DNA of 64,000 bases from Synchiropus splendidus. Lineage: Eukaryota; Chordata; Actinopteri; Syngnathiformes; Callionymidae. Where the stretch lies: positions 16,319,001 to 16,383,000 of the forward strand of contig NC_071351.1 in assembly GCF_027744825.2 (NCBI RefSeq). The letters run 5' to 3'. The translations under genes and the position numbers were made by a program. Below, piece after piece: positions 59,901-64,000 of the stretch; within the stretch, counting starts at the first letter, position 1; each line of letters opens with the position of its first letter. A model generated the notes under the pieces. It was given only the letters and a program-made list of their open reading frames with translations. It was not told the DNA's origin and did no database searches.

Positions 59901-62556
59901 GCCTGAGATAAGGTGGGTTTCGGAACGCCAAACATAAAAGTGTTGATAGCTTTCGAAAAACACTTCAGACAGCTTATATTTGATGTGCAACTACTAGAAA
60001 GACCGTTTCTGCTATAGTGGGAGGTTAAAATTTCATGTTCTGAAGCTTCCCTGAAAAGTTATGGCACAATCCAAAAAAACGCTTTTCAACCTGAGATAAA
60101 GTGGGTTTCGGAACGCCAAACATAAAAGTGTTGATAACTTTTGAAAAACACTTCAGACAGCTTAGATTTGATGTGCAACTTCTAGAAAGACCCTTTCTGC
60201 TATAGTCGGCGGTTAAAATTTCATGTTCTGAAGCTTCCCTGAAAAGTTATGGCACAATGCACAAAAACGCTTTTCAGCCTGAGATAAGGTGGGTTTCGGA
60301 ACGCCAAACATAAAAGTGTTGATAGCTTTCGAAAAACACTTCAGACAGCTTATATTTGATGTGCAACTACTAGAAAGACCCTTTCTGCTATAGTGGGAGG
60401 TTAAAATTTCATGTTCTGAAGCTTCGCTGAAAAGTTATGGCACAATGCACAAAAACGCTTTTCAGCCTGAGATAAGGTGGGTTTCGGAAGGCCAAACATA
60501 AAAGTGTTGATAACTTTTGAAAAACACTTCAGACAGCTTAGATTTGATGTGCAACTTCTAGAAAGACCCTTTCTGCTATAGTGGGAGGTTAAAATTTGAT
60601 GTTCTGAAGCTTCCCTGAAAAGTTATGGCACAATACGTAGAAACGCTTTTCAGCCTGAGATAAGGTGGGTTTCGGAACGCCAAACATAAAAGTGTTAATA
60701 ACTTTCAAAAAACACATCAGACAGCTTAGATTTGATGTGCAACTACTAGAAAGACCCTTTCTGCTATAGTGGGAGGTTAAAATTTCCTGTTCTGAAGCTT
60801 CCCAGAAAAGTTATGGCACAATGCACAAAAACGCTTTTCAGCCTGAGATAAGGTGGGTTTCGGAACGCCAAACATAAAAGTGTTGATAACTTTCGAAAAA
60901 CACTTCAGACACCTTAGATTTGATGTGCAACTACAACAAAGACCCTTTCTGCTATAGTGGGAGGTTAAAATTTCATCTTCTGAAGCTTCCCTGAAAAGTT
61001 ATGGCACAATGCACAAAAACGCTTTTCAGACTGAGATAAGGTGGGTTTCGCAACGCCAAACATAAAGGTGTTGATAACTTTCGAAAAACACTTCAGACAG
61101 CTTAGATTTGATGTGCAACTACTAGAAAGACCCTTTCTGCTATAGTGGGATGTTAAAAATTCATGTTCTGAAGCTTCCCTGAAACGTTATGGCACAATGC
61201 AAAAAAAACGCTTTTCAGCCTGAGATAAGGTGGTTTTCGGAACACCAAACAAAAAAGTGTTGATAACTTTCGAAAAACACTTCAGACAGCTTAGATTTGA
61301 TGTGCCACTACAAGAAAGACCCCTTCTGCTATAGTGGGAGGTTAAAATTTCATGTTCTGAAGCTTCCCTGAAAAGTTATGGCACAATGCGTAAAAACGCT
61401 TTTCAGCCTGAGATAAGGTGGGTGTCGGAAAGCCAAACATAAAAGTCTTAATAACTTTCGAAAAACACTTCAGACAGCTTAGATTTGATGTGCAACTACT
61501 AGAAAGAACATTTCTGCTAAAGTGGGAGGTTAAAATTTCATGTTCTGAAGCTTCCTTGAAAAGTTATGGCACAATGCACAAAAAACGCTTTTCAGCCTGA
61601 GATAAGGTGGGTTTCGGAACGCCAAACATAAAGGTGTTGATAACTTTCGAAAAACACTTCAGACAGCTTAGATTTGATGTACAACTACTAGAAAGACCCT
61701 TTCTGCTGTAGTGGGAGGTTAAAATTTCATGTTCTGAAGCTTCGCTGAAAAGTTATGGCACAATGCACAAAAACGCTTTTCAGCCTGAGATAAGGTGGGT
61801 TTCGGAAGGCCAAACATCAAAGTGTTGATAACTTTCGAAACACACTTCAGACAGCTTAGATTTGATGTGCAACTACGAGAAAGACCCTTTCTGCTATAGT
61901 GGGAGGTTAAAATTTCATGTTCTGAAGCTTCCCTGAAAAGTTATGGCACAATGCACAAAAACGCTTTTCAGCCTGAGATAAGGTGGGTTTCGGAACGCCA
62001 AACATAAAAGTGTTGATAACTTTCGAAAAACACTTCAGACAGCTTAGATTTGATGTGCAACTACCAGAAAGACCTTTTCTGCAATAGTGGAAGGTTAAAA
62101 TTTCATGTTCTGAAGCTTCCCTGATAAGTTATGGCACAATGCACAAAAACGCTTTTCAGCCTGAGATAAGGTGGGTTTTTAGAACGCCAAACATAAAAGT
62201 GTTGATAACTTTCGAAAAACACTTCAGACAGCTTAGATTTGATGTGCAACTACTAGAAAGACCCTTTCTGCTATAGTGGGAGGTTAAAATTTCATGTTCT
62301 GAAGCTTCCCTGAAAAGTTATGGCACAATGCACAAAAACGCTTTTCAGCCTGAGATAAGGTGGGTTTCGGAACGCCAAACATAAATGTGTTGATAACTTT
62401 CGAAAAACACATCAGACAGCTTAGATTTGATGTGCAACTTCTGGAAAGACCCTTTCTGCTATAGTGGGAGGTTAAAATTTCATGTTCTGAAGCTTCCCTG
62501 AAAAGTTATGGCACAATGCACAAAAACGCTTTTCAGCCTGAGTTAAGGTGGGTTTC
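53912..62556. repeat. Divergent, scrambled satellite zone
   Basis: About 46 monomers with visibly more private changes than the left two thirds. They include CTGCGATAG with TTCGTGTTCTG and GTTGTGG (54290-54660, 55310), GGAAGGCC, CTTATATTTG with GATAGCTTTCG (57885, 59760, 59945, 60325), AGTCGGCGGTT (58138, 60206), GGGTGTCGGAAAGCC (58226, 59542, 61423), and ATACGTAGAAACG (58754, 60633). A run with ATCTTCTG and TTTCGCAACGCC occurs three times (57028, 59094, 60975), at offsets of 2066 and 1881 bp. No neat tandem block spans the zone. Confidence 0.82.
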
Positions 62557-63856
62557 GGAACGCCAAACATAAAAGTGTTGATAACTTTCGAAAAACTCTT
62601 CAGACAGCTTATATTTGATGTGCAACTACTACTTTCTGCTATAGTGGGAGGTTAAAATTTCATGTTCTGAAGCTTCCCTGAAAAGTTATGGCACAATCCA
62701 CAAAAACGCTTTTCAACCTGAGATAAGGTGTGTTTCGGAACGCCAAACATAAAAGTGTTGATAACTTTCGAAAAACACTTCAGACAGCTTAGATTTAATG
62801 TGCAACTACTAGAAAGACCCTTTCTGCTATAGTGGGAGGTTAAAATTTCATGTTCTGAAGCTTCCCTGAGAAGTTATGGCACAATGCACAAAAACGCTTT
62901 TCAGCCTAAGATAAGGTGGGTTTCGGAACGCCAAACATGAAAGTGTTAATAACTTTCTAAAAACACTTCAGACAGCTTAGATTTGATCTGCAACTACGAG
63001 AAAGACCCTTTCTGCTAGAGTGGGAGGTTAAAATGTCATGTTCTGAAGCTTCCCTGAAAAGTTATGCCACAATGCACAAAAACGCTTTTCAGCCTGAGAT
63101 AAGGTGGGTTTCGGAACGCCAAACATAAAAGTGTTGATAACTATCGAAAAACACATGAGACAGCTTAGATTTGATGTGCAACTACTAGAAAGACCCTTTC
63201 TACTAGAGTGGGAGGTTAAAATTTTATGTTCTGAAGCTTCCCTGAAAAGTTATGGCACAATGCACAAAAAAGCTTTTCAGCCTGAGATAAGGTGGGTTTC
63301 GGAACGCCAATGATAAAAGTGTTGATAACTTTCGAAAAACTCTTCAGACAGCTTATATTTGATGTGCAACTACTACTTTCTGCTATAGTGGGAGGTTAAA
63401 ATTTCATGTTCTGAAGCTTCCCTGAAAAGTTATGGCACAATCCACAAAAACGCTTTTCAACCTGAGATAAGGTGTGTTTCGGAACGCCAAACATAAAAGT
63501 GTTGATAACTTTCGAAAAACACTTCAGACAGCTTAGATTTAATGTGCAACTACTAGAAAGACCCTTTCTGCTATAGTGGGAGGTTAAAATTTCATGTTCT
63601 GAAGCTTCCCTGAGAAGTTATGGCACAATGCACAAAAACGCTTTTCAGCCTAAGATAAGGTGGGTTTCGGAACGCCAAACATAAAAGTGTTGATAACTAT
63701 CGAAAAACACTTGAGACAGCTTAGATTTGATGTGCAACTACTAGAAAGACCCTTTCTACTAGAGTGGGAGGTTAAAATTTTATGTTCTGAAGCTTCCCTG
63801 AAAAGTTATGGCACAATGCACAAAAAAGCTTTTCAGCCTGAGATAAGGTGGGTTTC
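62557..63856. repeat. Terminal four-type unit, A-B-C-D then A-B-D
   Basis: Monomers: A 62557-62736 and 63301-63480 (180 bp; GAAAGACC deleted, CTCTTCAG, TATATTTG, ATCCACAAAA); B 62737-62924 and 63481-63668 (GATTTAATG, GAGAAGTT, CCTAAGAT); C 62925-63112 only (CATGAAAG, GTTAATAAC, GATCTGC, GTTATGCC); D 63113-63300 and 63669-63856 (AACTATCG, CTAGAGTGG, AAAAAAGC, followed by CCAATGAT). The second copy lacks C. D monomers have CTAGAG for CTATAG, which removes a stop codon and leaves a short open frame without coding significance. Confidence 0.9.
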
Positions 63857-64000
63857 GGAACGCCAATGATAAAAGTGTTCATAACTTTCGAAAAACACTC
63901 CAGACAGCTGAGATTTGATGTGCAACTACTAGAAAGACCCTTTCTGCTATAGTGGGAGGTTAAAATTTCATGTTCTGAAGCGTCCCTGAAAAGTTATGGC
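63857..64000. repeat. Partial monomer at the right edge
   Basis: The first 144 bases of a unit with CCAATGAT, GTTCATAAC, CACTCCAG, CAGCTGAG and GAAGCGTCCC. It is cut by the window end, so the array continues to the right. The left edge also begins exactly at a unit start with no flanking DNA, so neither array boundary is in view. Confidence 0.9.

Larger units (their letters stand above)
1..64000. repeat. 188-bp satellite DNA, continuous head-to-tail array
   Basis: The same monomer recurs from the first to the last base, with unit starts at 1, 189, 377 and 565 and a final start at 63857. Most units are exactly 188 bp. Recurrent length variants are 186 bp (AA lost from the ATAAAAGTG tract), 187 bp (GGGGGGTTCGG form), 189 bp (CGTAAAAAGGCG form) and 180 bp (8-bp deletion, twice). 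Summing these indels by hand accounts for the phase to within about one base and gives about 340 full units plus 144 bp. All units point the same way. Nothing non-satellite interrupts them. A 188-bp unit is close to one nucleosome repeat, as in many centromeric satellites. A centromeric or pericentromeric role is inferred from organisation only, and I do not recognise the family by name. Confidence 0.98.

Noticed and set aside
1..64000. CRISPR array (regular direct repeats)
   Set aside because: There are no short repeats separated by unique spacers. The whole 188-bp unit repeats, and the positions between any conserved boxes are also conserved.
1..64000. LTR retrotransposon, LINE, SINE or DNA transposon insertion
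   Set aside because: The 188-bp phase is never broken by foreign sequence; all shifts are small indels. No polyprotein, terminal repeats or target-site duplication were found.
1..64000. tRNA, 5S rRNA or other RNA gene array
   Set aside because: The unit shows no cloverleaf, no A-box/B-box pair and no 5S internal control region that I can recognise. The inverted repeat is only 8 bp.
1..64000. Telomeric repeat tract or array boundary
   Set aside because: No TTAGGG- or TTTAGGG-type runs are present, and both window edges lie inside the satellite.
1..64000. Assignment to a named satellite family or species
   Set aside because: Unit length and motifs recall several plant and animal centromeric satellites, but I cannot confirm a match from memory. 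A database search with the 188-bp consensus would decide.

Overview
The whole 64 kb window is one uninterrupted, head-to-tail tandem array of a 188-bp satellite DNA monomer. Tracking the phase by hand from base 1 gives about 340 complete monomers plus a 144-bp partial copy at the right end. Every copy is on the same strand. I found no protein-coding gene, RNA gene, transposon insertion, CRISPR array, inversion or unrelated spacer. The consensus monomer is about 39% G+C, carries a HindIII site (AAGCTT), and has four CpG dinucleotides, all of which show transition decay. This is the organisation of a eukaryotic (peri)centromeric or heterochromatic satellite. I cannot name the species or satellite family. 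The texture (AAAAGTTATGG-type and CCAAACATA-type motifs, apparent CpG methylation decay) is compatible with a plant, and vertebrates are not excluded; that assignment is weak.

Layout. 1-2818: mixed monomers ending in two copies of a 564-bp trimer. 2757-9900 and 9901-16668: two tandem copies of a 7.1/6.8 kb block, each built largely on an eight-monomer, 1504-bp higher-order repeat (HOR). 16669-18798: HOR tail and mixed monomers. 18799-25751: a 751-bp four-monomer unit and a 376-bp dimer repeated five times (19926-21805) and twice (23498-24249). 25377-26804 repeats 21806-23233. 28741-31743 and 31744-34935: 3.0/3.2 kb tandem block. About 33840-38536 and 38537-43166: 4.7 kb tandem block. 44451-46324 and 46325-47924: 1.87 kb tandem block. 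50728-52413 and 52414-53911: 1.69/1.50 kb tandem block. 53912-64000: a visibly more divergent, scrambled zone ending in a short four-type unit.

The pattern is layered unequal exchange: monomers form 2-, 3-, 4- and 8-mers, these form multi-kilobase blocks, and the blocks are duplicated in tandem with whole-monomer gains and losses. Short open frames on both strands are by-products: they appear where a monomer's usual in-frame stop has been mutated or shifted, and they do not encode a gene family. The items most worth checking are the block junctions, the conserved and variable boxes within the monomer, the conserved 8-bp inverted repeat, and whether the array carries centromeric chromatin.
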